DNA of 37,467 nucleotides from Deltaproteobacteria bacterium (GTDB lineage Bacteria; UBA10199; JACPAL01; JAHFST01), in contig JAHFST010000003.1 in assembly GCA_023265625.1 (NCBI GenBank), positions 1-37,467 on the forward strand, written 5' to 3'. Position numbers and translations under genes: made by a program. The notes under the pieces are model-generated. The model did not search any database. It saw only the letters and a list, made by a program, of their open reading frames with translations, and had not been told where the DNA came from. Below, in pieces: positions 8,687 through 17,579 of the stretch (position 1 is its first letter; each line of letters starts with the position of its first letter).

Positions 8687-9064
8687 TCACCCACTGTGGC
8701 CGCTTTTATTCGTGGTCCTCTTGATGCGGTTTTTTTCGTCGACAAAAACAATTTTAGGTTTGTGGGTTTTGGCTTCCTGCGGATTGAAGTGGGAGAAGCT
8801 CGTGATGATGACGTGGTCCCCCTTCTTGGCCAGGTGGGCCGCCGCGCCGTTGATTTGGATGACGCCGGAACCCTTGGCGCCCGGGATTACATAGGTTTCA
8901 AAGCGGCTTCCGTTGGTCACATCCCAGATGTGGACGTGCTCATGGGTGATCAGGTTGGCGGCCTTCATCAGGTCCGTGTCAATGGTGACACTCCCCTCAT
9001 AATGCAGGTCCGCCATGGTGACCGTGGCACGGTGGATCTTGGATTTGAGCATGGTACGAAACAT
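8687..9064 (-). CDS. panD: Aspartate 1-decarboxylase proenzyme
   Basis: Makes beta-alanine from aspartate for pantothenate and coenzyme A. The protein has 125 residues. [16 protein letters not shown] opens it and YEGSVTID contains the Gly24-Ser25 bond that is cut to form the pyruvoyl cofactor. [12 protein letters not shown] and [12 protein letters not shown] follow the family. The gene is divergent from yceD and about 70 bases upstream of ilvC on the same strand. The last 15 residues are a basic tail of no clear role. No panB or panC is in the window. Confidence 0.95.
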   Translation of the reverse strand: MFRTMLKSKIHRATVTMADLHYEGSVTIDTDLMKAANLITHEHVHIWDVTNGSRFETYVIPGAKGSGVIQINGAAAHLAKKGDHVIITSFSHFNPQEAKTHKPKIVFVDEKNRIKRTTNKSGHSG

Positions 9065-9162
9065 AGCGGGGGCACTCTAGGGCGGGAGTGTTTTTCAGTC
9101 AAGAGGAGGATTTATCAGCCAAGGTTTTGACATTTGATGACCTTGTGAAGTAGCTATTGTGT

Positions 9163-9690
9163 ATGAAGATTAAAGTCCACGACATCCCGGAAGAAGGAGT
9201 CACCTACCATCCCAGCTTCAAACACGACCCTTGGTTTGGCGAGCTGGTGAAAATTTTCGATGACTATCGCGCGGGGGACCCTGTGAGTTTGGAGCTGCAA
9301 TTGCTCAAAACCTATGACCACGTGTTGATGTCGGGCCGTTTGGCTATCAGCCTTTATCCCGCTTGTGCGCGCTGTCTGGAGGGGTTTACGCAAGATTGCG
9401 TCATTCCCATTCGGGTACATTTGAGCCCGGCCCTCAAAATCCCCGGGGGAAACGCCAAGGAAGAGCCGGATGAAATGGAGGATGAGGGCTTCTTTCCCTA
9501 TGAGCATGATGAGTTTGATTTGGTCGAGGTGTTGCGTGAAATCCTCTATTTGGAGATGCCCTTACGCCGTCTGTGTCGCGAGGATTGCGCGGGACTTTGC
9601 CCCCGATGCGGCAAAAATTTAAACCAAGGGGCCTGCGGCTGCAAACCGTCCGGGACAGGTTCTCCCTGGCAGGCCCTCAAAAACCTTTGA
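9163..9690 (+). CDS. yceD: YceD/DUF177 family protein
   Basis: Member of the YceD (DUF177) family, which is linked in many bacteria to rpmF and to 23S rRNA accumulation. Marks are an early CARCLEGF, an acidic centre, LVEVLREILYLEMPLRRLC, and the C-terminal cysteine group CAGLCPRCGKNLNQGACGC, likely to bind zinc. ATG 9163 gives MKIKVHDIPEEG; a TTG two codons upstream is less likely. rpmF follows at once, the standard arrangement. A TTGACA at 9127-9132 lies upstream but its -10 is weak. Confidence 0.88.
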   Translation: MKIKVHDIPEEGVTYHPSFKHDPWFGELVKIFDDYRAGDPVSLELQLLKTYDHVLMSGRLAISLYPACARCLEGFTQDCVIPIRVHLSPALKIPGGNAKEEPDEMEDEGFFPYEHDEFDLVEVLREILYLEMPLRRLCREDCAGLCPRCGKNLNQGACGCKPSGTGSPWQALKNL

Positions 9691-9715
9691 CAAGCAGGAT
9701 TCCATTTAGTACAGC
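9687..9715 (+). promoter_or_regulatory. Candidate promoter for rpmF
   Basis: TTGACA (9687-9692), 17 bases, then TACAGC (9710-9715). The -35 is perfect and the -10 has three of six matches. It overlaps the yceD stop codon and would start transcription within about five bases of the rpmF ATG. Confidence 0.35.
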
Positions 9716-9726
9716 CCCCCTCTCTT

Positions 9727-9924
9727 ATGCCAGTTCCACGTAGAAAAACATCCCGAGGTCGTCGCGACAATCGACGCTCTCATCATGCCCTTGAGGTGAA
9801 GCAGCTCAACAAGTGTCCCCGATGCGGCGAGCCGCGTCTGTCTCACCGGGCCTGTCGATCCTGCGGTTTTTATCGTGACCATGAGGTGATTCCTTTGAAG
9901 GAACCCAAACAGGCCAAGCAATGA
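9727..9924 (+). CDS. rpmF: Ribosomal protein L32
   Basis: Large-subunit ribosomal protein of 65 residues. MPVPRRKTSRGRRDNRRSHH is the standard L32 opening. NKCPRCGEPRLSHRACRSCG provides two CxxC pairs for zinc. It follows yceD and directly touches acpP, whose first possible start codon begins at the base after the rpmF stop. No clear Shine-Dalgarno sequence precedes the ATG. Confidence 0.96.
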   Translation: MPVPRRKTSRGRRDNRRSHHALEVKQLNKCPRCGEPRLSHRACRSCGFYRDHEVIPLKEPKQAKQ

Positions 9925-10200
9925 GTGGGGGAGCACGTGAGCCCTACTGATAAAAGCATCGAAAAAAATATCGAAAAGAAGATCAAAAAAGTCATCTCTG
10001 ATCAGCTGGGGGTTGATCCCAAGGAACTGAGCAACGATAAATCCTATATTGACGACCTGGGGGCGGATTCGCTGGATATTGTGGAACTGATCTTGAGCCT
10101 CGAAGAAGAGTTTGATCTGGAAGTGCCGGATGAGGATGCCGAAAAATTGCTCACGGTGCAGGATACCATTGATTATGTCCGCTCAAAAATCTCCCTGTAA
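9925..10200 (+). CDS. acpP: Acyl carrier protein
   Basis: Carries growing fatty acyl chains on a phosphopantetheine arm. [20 protein letters not shown] holds the attachment serine, residue 49 counting from GTG 9925. Start choice is open: GTG 9925 or GTG 9937; a GGGGAG lies at 9928-9933 but is close to the second. The protein is acidic outside a lysine-rich N-terminal extension. In related operons acpP sits among plsX, fabH, fabD, fabG and fabF; here it stands alone between rpmF and rpiB, so the fab genes must be elsewhere or absent. Confidence 0.93.
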   Translation: MGEHVSPTDKSIEKNIEKKIKKVISDQLGVDPKELSNDKSYIDDLGADSLDIVELILSLEEEFDLEVPDEDAEKLLTVQDTIDYVRSKISL

Positions 10201-10201
10201 G

Positions 10202-10645
10202 ATGGCCATCGCCAGCGACCATGGCGGGTTTGCCCTGAAGCAAAAGTTGATCCGATATTTGCAGCAGCGCGGCCTGCAGGTTGTTGATTTTGGACCTGAA
10301 GCGGAGCGCTCCGTCGATTATCCCGATTTCGCCGCCCAGGTGGCGGAGGCCGTGTCCCGTAAGAAGGTGGCGGGTGGCGTGTTGGCCTGTGGTACGGGGA
10401 TCGGGATGTGCATTGCGGCCAATAAGTTCAAAAATGTGCGCGCGGCCCTTGTGACCGACCTTTTTACGGCCCAGATGTCCAAGGAGCATAACAACGCCAA
10501 CATCATTTGTCTGGGAGGCCGGGTCCTCAAAGACGCATTGGCCAAAAAGGCGTTAGGCCTCTGGCTCGACACCCCCTTCGCCGGCGATCGCCATGCCCGT
10601 CGACTCAAAAAAATCCAGCAGATTGAGCGAAAAAATTTCAAATGA
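10202..10645 (+). CDS. rpiB: Ribose 5-phosphate isomerase B
   Basis: Interconverts ribose 5-phosphate and ribulose 5-phosphate in the pentose phosphate pathway. The protein has 147 residues. [14 protein letters not shown] is the family start, ACGTGIGM holds the catalytic cysteine (63), and KEHNNANI and GGRV complete the active site. The ATG is two bases after the acpP stop; a longer reading upstream would run into acpP in another frame and is not needed. It leads straight into glyA. Confidence 0.95.
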   Translation: MAIASDHGGFALKQKLIRYLQQRGLQVVDFGPEAERSVDYPDFAAQVAEAVSRKKVAGGVLACGTGIGMCIAANKFKNVRAALVTDLFTAQMSKEHNNANIICLGGRVLKDALAKKALGLWLDTPFAGDRHARRLKKIQQIERKNFK

Positions 10646-10652
10646 GGAACTT

Positions 10653-11939
10653 ATGAAAAATCTCAAACAATCGGACCCCGATATCGCCGCCGTCCTGGAC
10701 CGCGAGTTGGGGCGTCAGCAACAAACCCTGGAAATGATTGCCTCCGAAAATTTTGTCAGCCGTTCGGTGCTGGAGGCAGCCGGTTCGGTTTTGACCAACA
10801 AGTATGCCGAGGGTTATCCCGGTAAACGCTACTACGGGGGTTGTGAATTTGTCGATCAGGCGGAGGATTTGGCGCGGGACCGGGTGAAGGAGTTGTTTGG
10901 GGCGGCTTACGCCAATGTGCAGCCGCACTCGGGTTCGCAGGCCAACATGGCGGTCTATTTTACCTTCCTCAAGCCGGGTGACAAGGTCATGGGGATGAAC
11001 CTTTCCCACGGGGGCCATCTGACGCACGGTTCCTCGGTTAATTTTTCGGGTCAGCTCTATCAATTTTCCGCCTATGGGGTGGATCGACAGACCGGGCGGA
11101 TTGATTATGATCAGGTGGCCGATCTGGCAAAAAAAGACCGGCCCAAGATGATCACGGTCGGGGCGTCGGCGTATTCGCGGAATATTGACTATAAAAAATT
11201 TCGTGAGATTGCCGATATGGTCGGGGCTTTTTTGTTTGCCGACATTGCCCATCCCGCGGGACTGATCGCCAAAAAATTGTTGAATGATCCCTTGCCGCAC
11301 TGTCATGTGGTGACCTCGACGACTCATAAAACCTTGCGCGGTCCGCGTGGGGGCTTGATCTTGATGGGACAGGATTTTGAGAATCCGTTTGGTCAGGTGG
11401 CCGCGAAGTCGGGGCGAAAAAAGAGGATGTCGGAATTATTGGATTCGATGGTGATCCCCGGGATTCAGGGCGGTCCCCTGATGCATGTGATTGCCGCCAA
11501 GGCGGTGGCGTTTCGCGAGGCCTTGCAGCCCTCGTTTCGTGATTATGCCGAGCAGGTGATCAAGAATGCCCAGAAGTTGGCCGCGACCTTGTTGGGGAAG
11601 GGCTATCACGTGGTTTCCGGCGGGACGGATAATCATCTCATGTTGCTCGATCTGCGTTCTCGTCAAGTGACCGGGAAGCAGGCCCAGGAATTGTTGGAGG
11701 AGGCGGGCATTACCACCAACAAAAACGGCGTTCCGTTTGATGATCAGAGCCCGCTGATCACCAGCGGGGTGCGCATTGGGACGCCGGCGCTGACGACCCG
11801 CGGGATGAAAGAAGCGGAGATGCAGACGATCGGTGAATGGATCGATGAGGTCTTGTCGGATCCCAGCAATGCGGCGAAACGCGCTGAAATTCGTAATCAT
11901 GTGCTGGAGTTGTGTCAGAAATTTCCATTGTATTCATGA
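10653..11939 (+). CDS. glyA: Serine hydroxymethyltransferase
   Basis: PLP enzyme that converts serine and tetrahydrofolate to glycine and methylenetetrahydrofolate. [29 protein letters not shown] and [13 protein letters not shown] (PLP lysine 226) are plain. ATG 10653 is chosen because GAGG at 10644-10647 sits at proper distance and the protein begins [10 protein letters not shown]; an earlier ATG at 10593 would lie within rpiB and add 20 unlike residues. The stop overlaps the nrdR start. The 428 residues are normal. Confidence 0.96.
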   Translation: MKNLKQSDPDIAAVLDRELGRQQQTLEMIASENFVSRSVLEAAGSVLTNKYAEGYPGKRYYGGCEFVDQAEDLARDRVKELFGAAYANVQPHSGSQANMAVYFTFLKPGDKVMGMNLSHGGHLTHGSSVNFSGQLYQFSAYGVDRQTGRIDYDQVADLAKKDRPKMITVGASAYSRNIDYKKFREIADMVGAFLFADIAHPAGLIAKKLLNDPLPHCHVVTSTTHKTLRGPRGGLILMGQDFENPFGQVAAKSGRKKRMSELLDSMVIPGIQGGPLMHVIAAKAVAFREALQPSFRDYAEQVIKNAQKLAATLLGKGYHVVSGGTDNHLMLLDLRSRQVTGKQAQELLEEAGITTNKNGVPFDDQSPLITSGVRIGTPALTTRGMKEAEMQTIGEWIDEVLSDPSNAAKRAEIRNHVLELCQKFPLYS

Positions 11940-12394
11940 AATGCCCATTTTGCCAAAACGCGAATAATCATGTGATCGATTCTCGCCTTTCCAAAGAGGC
12001 CGACACCATTCGGCGTCGGCGCGAGTGCGAGGATTGCAGCAATCGTTTTACCACCTACGAGCGTGTGGAAGAGACCCTCCCGCTAGTCATCAAAAAAGAT
12101 GGCCGCCGTGAACCGCTGGATCGGCGCAAGATTCTCAGTGGGGTGCAGAAGGCCTGTGAGAAACGACCCATTTCCATGGAGCAGATGGAGGGGGTGGTGA
12201 GTCGGATTGAACAGGAATTGTGTAAGATGGGTGAGAAGGAAATTGATAGTAAGATTGTGGGTGAACGGGTGATGACGGAATTACATGGCTTGGATCAGGT
12301 GGCCTATGTGCGATTTGCCTCGGTGTATCGGGAATTTAAAGACATCAATGAATTTTTGAATGAGTTGAAGGGATTGTTACGGGAACCGCGGTAA
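11936..12394 (+). CDS. nrdR: Transcriptional repressor NrdR
   Basis: Zinc-finger and ATP-cone repressor that senses ATP/dATP and controls ribonucleotide reductase genes. [19 protein letters not shown] and [15 protein letters not shown] give the two CxxC pairs, and [19 protein letters not shown] opens the ATP cone. ATG 11936 overlaps the glyA stop (ATGA). The protein has 152 residues, the usual length. The ribD ATG follows the nrdR stop with no gap. I saw no clear NrdR box in the window. Confidence 0.96.
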   Translation: MKCPFCQNANNHVIDSRLSKEADTIRRRRECEDCSNRFTTYERVEETLPLVIKKDGRREPLDRRKILSGVQKACEKRPISMEQMEGVVSRIEQELCKMGEKEIDSKIVGERVMTELHGLDQVAYVRFASVYREFKDINEFLNELKGLLREPR

Positions 12395-13510
12395 ATGAAT
12401 CACAAAGATTACATGGCCATGTGTCTCGACCTCGCCCGTTTGGGCACCGGCCGCACCTCCCCCAATCCCATGGTGGGGGCGGTCTTGGTCAGGGATGGTA
12501 AGGTTGTTGCCACCGGTTGGCATCATGGACCTGGGAAACCGCATGCGGAAATTGAGGCCCTCACTCCCCCTCTTAATGTAAGAGGGGGTCGGGGGGTGTT
12601 AAAGTCCACCTTATACGTCAACCTAGAACCCTGCTGTCACCACGGCCGCACCCCGCCCTGTACCGACGCGATCATCCAAAGAGGCATTCGCCACGTGGTG
12701 GTTGGGATACGCGATCCAGATTCTCGAGTGGCGGGCCATGGGATTCGGAAATTACGCGCTGCGGGGTTGCAGGTCGAGGTGGGGATCATGGAACGTGAAT
12801 GTCGGCAGTTGAACGAGCCTTACCTCAAACACCGCCAGACCGGTCTCCCTTTCGTGATCCTCAAGGCGGCGGCGACCCTCGACGGGAAACTGGCTGATGC
12901 CCGAGGACATTCCAAATGGATTACGGGGCCAGAGGCGCGACAGTATGTTCACACCCTGCGTGATGAGGTTGACGCTATCTTGGTCGGGAGCCGTACTGTG
13001 AGGCAGGACAATCCCCGTTTGACAGCGCGTCTCCCCAACGGAAAGGGCCAAGACCCGCTCCGTATTATTTTAGATAGCGCCTTGTCGCTCCCGCTGACTT
13101 CACAAATTTTCAAACTCCATTCCAAGGCCCCCACACTGGTGGCCACGACCGCCCAATATTCCCCCCAAAAAAAGGCGGCCCTGGAGCGTCTTGGGGTGGA
13201 GGTCTTGGTGTGCCGTACGAATAGACAGCGTCAGGTGGACTTGCCCGATTTGTTAAAAAAGCTTGGGGCGCGTGGCATCCTCTCCATTCTCGTGGAGGGA
13301 GGTGCAACAGTTCACAGCTGTTTTGTGCAGCAAAAATTGGCCGATAAATTATCTCTCTTTTTGGCCCCCAAGATCATGGGGGAGGGGTTACCGCTCTTCA
13401 ATGGGTTGCGTCGGGGAGGGGTCAAAAAAATGCTGCAGGTCCAGTCCCTGACCTCCCGTTTGGTGGGTCCAGACCTCTTAATTGAAGGGTATTTTCGTCA
13501 ACCAAACTGA
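12395..13510 (+). CDS. ribD: Bifunctional riboflavin deaminase/reductase RibD
   Basis: Two steps of riboflavin synthesis: deamination of the pyrimidine intermediate and reduction of its ribosyl chain. The N-terminal deaminase has HAEIEAL and EPCCHHGRTPPC as zinc sites. The C-terminal reductase starts near VILKAAATLDGKLAD and has KWITGPEAR and ILVEGGATV. Between HAEIEAL and TLYVNLEPCC the usual loop is replaced by residues encoded by a palindromic repeat (12566-12588), kept in frame. The gene ends in a hairpin and the next gene is not a rib gene; ribE resumes at 16998. Confidence 0.95.
   Translation: MNHKDYMAMCLDLARLGTGRTSPNPMVGAVLVRDGKVVATGWHHGPGKPHAEIEALTPPLNVRGGRGVLKSTLYVNLEPCCHHGRTPPCTDAIIQRGIRHVVVGIRDPDSRVAGHGIRKLRAAGLQVEVGIMERECRQLNEPYLKHRQTGLPFVILKAAATLDGKLADARGHSKWITGPEARQYVHTLRDEVDAILVGSRTVRQDNPRLTARLPNGKGQDPLRIILDSALSLPLTSQIFKLHSKAPTLVATTAQYSPQKKAALERLGVEVLVCRTNRQRQVDLPDLLKKLGARGILSILVEGGATVHSCFVQQKLADKLSLFLAPKIMGEGLPLFNGLRRGGVKKMLQVQSLTSRLVGPDLLIEGYFRQPN
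12566..12588. repeat. C-rich palindrome inside ribD
   Basis: CCCCCTCTTA and TAAGAGGGGG separated by ATG, a near perfect 23-base hairpin in frame inside ribD. Flanks (CCCTCACT before, GTCGGGGGGTGTTA after) look like part of the same unit. The sequence differs from the TGTAGGGGC elements, so this is a second repeat type. Confidence 0.75.
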
Positions 13511-13527
13511 GGTCTCAAGACCTCAGT
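13506..13527 (+). terminator. Hairpin at the end of ribD
   Basis: ACTGAGGTC and GACCTCAGT pair across TCAA, a perfect nine-base stem that includes the ribD stop codon. A T-rich stretch follows only 10-20 bases later, so it is a possible terminator or attenuator rather than a textbook one. Confidence 0.5.
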
Positions 13528-13608
13528 CGTGAACCTCCGTCTTCATTTTTCATTAAAAATAGATTAATAAAATCAAATGGATATATCGTAATTTTATGCT
13601 TGGATGGC

Positions 13609-13623
13609 TGGCACCCTTCTTGC
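13609..13623 (+). promoter_or_regulatory. Sigma-54 promoter before the subtilase gene
   Basis: TGGCAC, five bases, TTGC: all ten consensus positions of a -24/-12 promoter in the right spacing. The expected transcription start (about 13635) is only three bases before the ATG at 13638. The upstream 80 bases are AT-rich and could bind an activator. The same perfect match precedes the other lipoprotein gene at 34463. Confidence 0.65.
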
Positions 13624-13637
13624 TTATTACCTAGGGT

Positions 13638-16600
13638 ATGAAGAGACTCTTGCTTATTCTATTTGTTGCAATGTCCTTCGGTAGCTTGGTGAGTTGCAGC
13701 AACACGGGTGATTCGCTTTATTCCAGCAGTGGTGGTTCCAATCCCTTTCTTCCTTCCGGTGGAGTGACCGTGGGAGGTGTTCCTGGCGCTTCGGGATCAT
13801 CCTCCGGATCAACGGCTGTCAATCTTACCGACACCGATAAACAACTCAACGGGACTTGGATCTCTCAGCAATACACGCAAAATGGTGACCGGGTCATCTT
13901 GGCTTTTCATAATGATACGGGGGAACGTAAGGTGGATGTTCAATTACTCCAGCTCACGGGCAAGATTAGTTCCCAGCCAGTTTCCACCGGGACTTATGAG
14001 CTCTCCTCAGACACGCTTATTTTTAAACTATTGATTGCCACTTACCAGGGGACATTTAAGCTCGCCACCAACCCAGAATCCCTGACCTTAGGCACCGAGA
14101 AATATACCCGTCTCCAATCCATCCTGACGCCCAGTCTCTCAGGGCAGATTATTATTGATCAGCAGACGGTGGATAGTACCGTGAAAGTTACCTCGGCCCC
14201 GGAGTTTTCCAAGAGTGAGGTGTTGGTGAAGTACAAACAAGGTTCCACCCAGGCCTTAACGGTTGGGGGAGAAGCCTCAAGTCCATATGGAGTAATCAAG
14301 ATTCAAAATAACGAACCGACCGCAAGCTCTCTTCAAGCCTTGGCCCTGCAGAGCTCGTCGGTGAGTGACCTGGTGGATCAGGTGCAACAAAAACAGGCAC
14401 AACGAGAGAAGGACTTTTGGCAACAGGTCAAGATCTTGCAGGCCGATCCTACGATTGAGCAGGTTGGTTATAACTACTTGCTCAAGGCCCAGGGGACTTC
14501 TGATCTTATTGGGAGTCAGGATTATTTGAATAAGACTTCGGTACCGGCCGCCTGGGAAATTATTGAGCAGCAAGGCAAGAAGTCGGGAGCCCCAGTTGTG
14601 GTGGCAGTGATCGATACCGGTATTCGTGCGGATCACGAAGATCTCAAGGACAGAATATTGTTGCAGCAAGGGTATGATTTTGTTGAGGACACCATCCCCG
14701 GTGAGGTTACGAATTTGGACCTTGATGATGTCATGGGAGGCGATAACAAACCGGGGCCGGACCACGACCCGACCGATCCGGGGGATCTATGGAAGTTAAC
14801 CAATGAAAGTGATGGCAACAGTTGGCACGGCACCCATGTGGCGGGGATTATTGCGGCAATTCGGGATAACAAGTCGGGGATTTCTGGGATTGCCACCGCG
14901 GCAACGAGCCAGCAGGATGCTATCAAGGTCCTACCTCTGAGGGTATTGGGTTATAAAGGTGATGGCACTACGACCGCGACGGTGAATGCGATTAAATATG
15001 CGATCGATCAACCTCATGTCAAAGTGATTAACCTGAGTCTTGGGCACGCTATGCCCGAGAATTCCCTTGCGGCTAAAATGCTTGTGGAGGTGATAAAAAA
15101 AGCGACTGATAAAGGGATTTTAGTAGTCACCGCCGCTGGGAATGACAACACCGCCTACCCGAGTTCCTGTAAGGATGCTGATGGGAGTACTACAACCTGC
15201 AGTTTTTATCCCGCGGCTTCTGAGAATGCCTTGGCGGTGGCCGGGACTAATCCTGCGGGCACCGGGAGATGGGTTGACAGCAGTAATAAAGGTTCTAATT
15301 ATGGTGACTATGTTGACATCGCGGCCCCGGGGGAAGCAATCCTCAGTACCACCTGGAAAAAAGCGAGTGGGAGCAGTTTTTATGATAAATATTCCGGCAC
15401 CTCCCAGGCTGCCCCACAGGTCAGTGCGGTGGCGGCCTTGCTCTTTTCGCAAAAGCCCACCTTGACAGTCTCAGACGTGAAGAAGGTGCTGCAGGGGACG
15501 GCGTTCCAGGCTACTAAGAAAGACAAATACCTGGGTTACGGTTTAATGAATGCCTATCAGGCGGTGATCAAGGGTCTCAGTTTGACTCCCCCTCCTCAGC
15601 CGCTCCTGAATGTTAACGTGTCGACGATGGATCTCGCTGACCAAGCCACCCAAAGCCCGATCACACTGAGCAATAATGGCGGACAATCACTTTCGATCAC
15701 GGCCCTACAATTGTCTGGCTTTCAACCCTCCTTAGAAACCAAGTGGATCTCATTAGTTTTAGGGAATAATCCCATGCAAGCGGGGACCCTGAATCCAGCT
15801 TACCAAATACCACAGGCCCAGTTGGTTCAATTAATGGTGAAAGTCAACCGGGCTGGCCTCAAGGCGGGGGCCTATATGGCGACGCTTAAGATCCAGTCGG
15901 ATGGCGGGGATAAGACCATTACGATCGCTATGACGGTCAATGCGGCTCAAGGTGGCCAACCTGCCGGTGCAAGCGATGTCAATGGCCTGATCGATCAAGT
16001 GAAAAAATATCTTGCCTCCAAGAAAGACACCGACGGCGATGGTGTTTATGACCCGACTGATAACTGTCCTGCGGTTGAGAACAAGAGTCAAAACGATCAG
16101 GATCAAGATAAGATCGGTGATGCTTGTGATGATGATGTCGATGGGGATGGTAAGTCCAACGACGAAGACAATTGCTCATTGGTAATCAACCCAGACCAGA
16201 AAGATAGCGATCAGGATGGAGTGGGGGATGTCTGTCAGGGGGATTACGATGGGGATGGTTTTAAGGACCCCGTTGATAACTGCCCCGATGCTTTTAACAA
16301 AAATCAGAGTGATCAGGATAACGACACGATTGGGGATGTCTGCGATGACGACCAAGATGGCGATGGTTCATCCAACGATGAAGATACTTGTCCACTGGTT
16401 GCGAATCCTGATCAAAAAGACACCGATGGGGATGGGATTGGGGACCTTTGTCAAACAGATCAGGAGGGGGATGGGATTAGTGACACCGATGATAATTGTA
16501 AAGTCGTTCCAAATACCGATCAAAAAGACACCGATGGGGATGGAGTGGGTGATGTGTGCCAGGGAGACGATAATGGGGATGGTGTCCCTGACAGTGAAGC

Positions 16601-16952
16601 TGTCACAGAGGGTGGTAACCCCGACGGAACGGAAGACGGAAGTGATGGCGACGGTGGTGACGCCAGCCATGAGACCCCTGGAACCAATACCGTCAACATT
16701 GGAACCTTCTGTATCTTGTTGATTGACATCAAGACGGATAAAGTAGCCCCGACCCATGCCTGCACCGATATTAATTCCGACTACTATTTCCAGATTCTCA
16801 ATATCCCACTAGGGACTTACAAGATTGTCGCCGGGGTTGATAGCAACCAGAATGGGTATATTTGTGACGATGGCGAACCCTGTATTCAGCCCGCTGATAC
16901 CTTTACCATTGATACCAATACGGTGATCCCAAACGTTCAGTTACATTATTAG
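13638..16952 (+). CDS. Subtilisin-like S8 protease lipoprotein with TSP3 repeats
   Basis: A protein of 1104 residues, likely anchored in the outer membrane. The signal is MKRLLLILFVAMSFGSLVSC; Cys after LVS with Ser at +2 is a lipobox without the inner-membrane Asp. After a low-complexity linker, residues about 50-300 look like a propeptide region (LVKYKQGS; DPTIEQVGYNYLL). The S8 domain (about 310-650) has Asp326 in VIDTGIRADHEDL, His397 in WHGTHVAG, oxyanion Asn502 in AAGND, and Ser589 in YSGTSQAAPQ, so all catalytic residues are present. A BACON-like beta domain (656-775) follows, then five thrombospondin type 3 calcium repeats (about 797-987), and a C-terminal beta domain with ACxD/SNQNGYICDDGEPC. 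It lies between ribD and ribE in the same direction with its own sigma-54 promoter. Its substrate is unknown. Confidence 0.92.
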   Translation: MKRLLLILFVAMSFGSLVSCSNTGDSLYSSSGGSNPFLPSGGVTVGGVPGASGSSSGSTAVNLTDTDKQLNGTWISQQYTQNGDRVILAFHNDTGERKVDVQLLQLTGKISSQPVSTGTYELSSDTLIFKLLIATYQGTFKLATNPESLTLGTEKYTRLQSILTPSLSGQIIIDQQTVDSTVKVTSAPEFSKSEVLVKYKQGSTQALTVGGEASSPYGVIKIQNNEPTASSLQALALQSSSVSDLVDQVQQKQAQREKDFWQQVKILQADPTIEQVGYNYLLKAQGTSDLIGSQDYLNKTSVPAAWEIIEQQGKKSGAPVVVAVIDTGIRADHEDLKDRILLQQGYDFVEDTIPGEVTNLDLDDVMGGDNKPGPDHDPTDPGDLWKLTNESDGNSWHGTHVAGIIAAIRDNKSGISGIATAATSQQDAIKVLPLRVLGYKGDGTTTATVNAIKYAIDQPHVKVINLSLGHAMPENSLAAKMLVEVIKKATDKGILVVTAAGNDNTAYPSSCKDADGSTTTCSFYPAASENALAVAGTNPAGTGRWVDSSNKGSNYGDYVDIAAPGEAILSTTWKKASGSSFYDKYSGTSQAAPQVSAVAALLFSQKPTLTVSDVKKVLQGTAFQATKKDKYLGYGLMNAYQAVIKGLSLTPPPQPLLNVNVSTMDLADQATQSPITLSNNGGQSLSITALQLSGFQPSLETKWISLVLGNNPMQAGTLNPAYQIPQAQLVQLMVKVNRAGLKAGAYMATLKIQSDGGDKTITIAMTVNAAQGGQPAGASDVNGLIDQVKKYLASKKDTDGDGVYDPTDNCPAVENKSQNDQDQDKIGDACDDDVDGDGKSNDEDNCSLVINPDQKDSDQDGVGDVCQGDYDGDGFKDPVDNCPDAFNKNQSDQDNDTIGDVCDDDQDGDGSSNDEDTCPLVANPDQKDTDGDGIGDLCQTDQEGDGISDTDDNCKVVPNTDQKDTDGDGVGDVCQGDDNGDGVPDSEAVTEGGNPDGTEDGSDGDGGDASHETPGTNTVNIGTFCILLIDIKTDKVAPTHACTDINSDYYFQILNIPLGTYKIVAGVDSNQNGYICDDGEPCIQPADTFTIDTNTVIPNVQLHY
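16027..16599 (+). repeat. Thrombospondin type 3 repeat region
   Basis: About five units of roughly 36 codons, each with DxDGDG, DNC, NPDQKD and GDxC. The DNA itself repeats: a stretch around GATCAAAAAGACACCGATGG occurs at 16410 and again at 16518, so at least one unit was copied recently. TSP3 repeats bind calcium in known proteins. Confidence 0.85.
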
Positions 16953-16997
16953 TTGCCATTGACCCCCTGTTAAATTGTCTGCTACAGCTTCCCCCCT

Positions 16998-17579
16998 ATG
17001 TTTACCGGCATCATTGAGGCCACCGGCCAGGTCTTGGAGCTCAAGGTTGGGTGGGATCGGGCGGTATTGGGGATCAAGACTCCGCTGGCGCTTCGTGCGG
17101 AGCGCGTGGGGAATAGCATCGCGGTGAATGGGTGTTGTCTCACCATGACCCAAAAAGGTCCCCACCATTTTACGGCCGATCTTTCACTGGAGACCCTCCG
17201 GGTCACTAACCTAGGGCGACTCAAGAGGGGACAGAAGGTCAATCTGGAACGACCATTGAGGCTCTCAGACCGATTGGGCGGGCATTTGGTGCAGGGACAT
17301 GTGGATGCGGTGGGACGTGTCTTGGCGGTAGAGTCGTTAAAAGAAGGTAGCCGGATTCGCATTGGCTTTCCCAGTGCCTTAAAATCATTGATTATTTCCA
17401 AGGGATCGATCGCGGTGGATGGGGTGAGCATGACCGTCAATGCCTTGACCCGCAAGGATTTCACGTTGGTGGTGATCCCGCATACCTTGGCGCAGACAAC
17501 TTTGGGTGAGTACCACAAGGGAGACCTTGTGAATTTGGAAGCAGATATGATAGGCAAATACGTGAAGGGTTTTTTATGA
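16998..17579 (+). CDS. ribE: Riboflavin synthase, alpha chain
   Basis: Dismutates two lumazine molecules into riboflavin. [12 protein letters not shown] is the family start. The two lumazine-binding barrels are visible: first with [11 protein letters not shown], second beginning near [13 protein letters not shown] and repeating the pattern as [12 protein letters not shown]. The 193 residues are slightly short of the usual 200-215. It overlaps ribBA by four bases (ATGA). A weak promoter may lie in the 45 bases after the subtilase gene (TTGACC near 16960), which would be needed if the sigma-54 unit is not read through. Confidence 0.95.
   Translation: MFTGIIEATGQVLELKVGWDRAVLGIKTPLALRAERVGNSIAVNGCCLTMTQKGPHHFTADLSLETLRVTNLGRLKRGQKVNLERPLRLSDRLGGHLVQGHVDAVGRVLAVESLKEGSRIRIGFPSALKSLIISKGSIAVDGVSMTVNALTRKDFTLVVIPHTLAQTTLGEYHKGDLVNLEADMIGKYVKGFL

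Noticed and set aside
10593-10652. Earlier glyA start
   Set aside because: It lies inside rpiB, and ATG 10653 has a proper ribosome binding site and family start.
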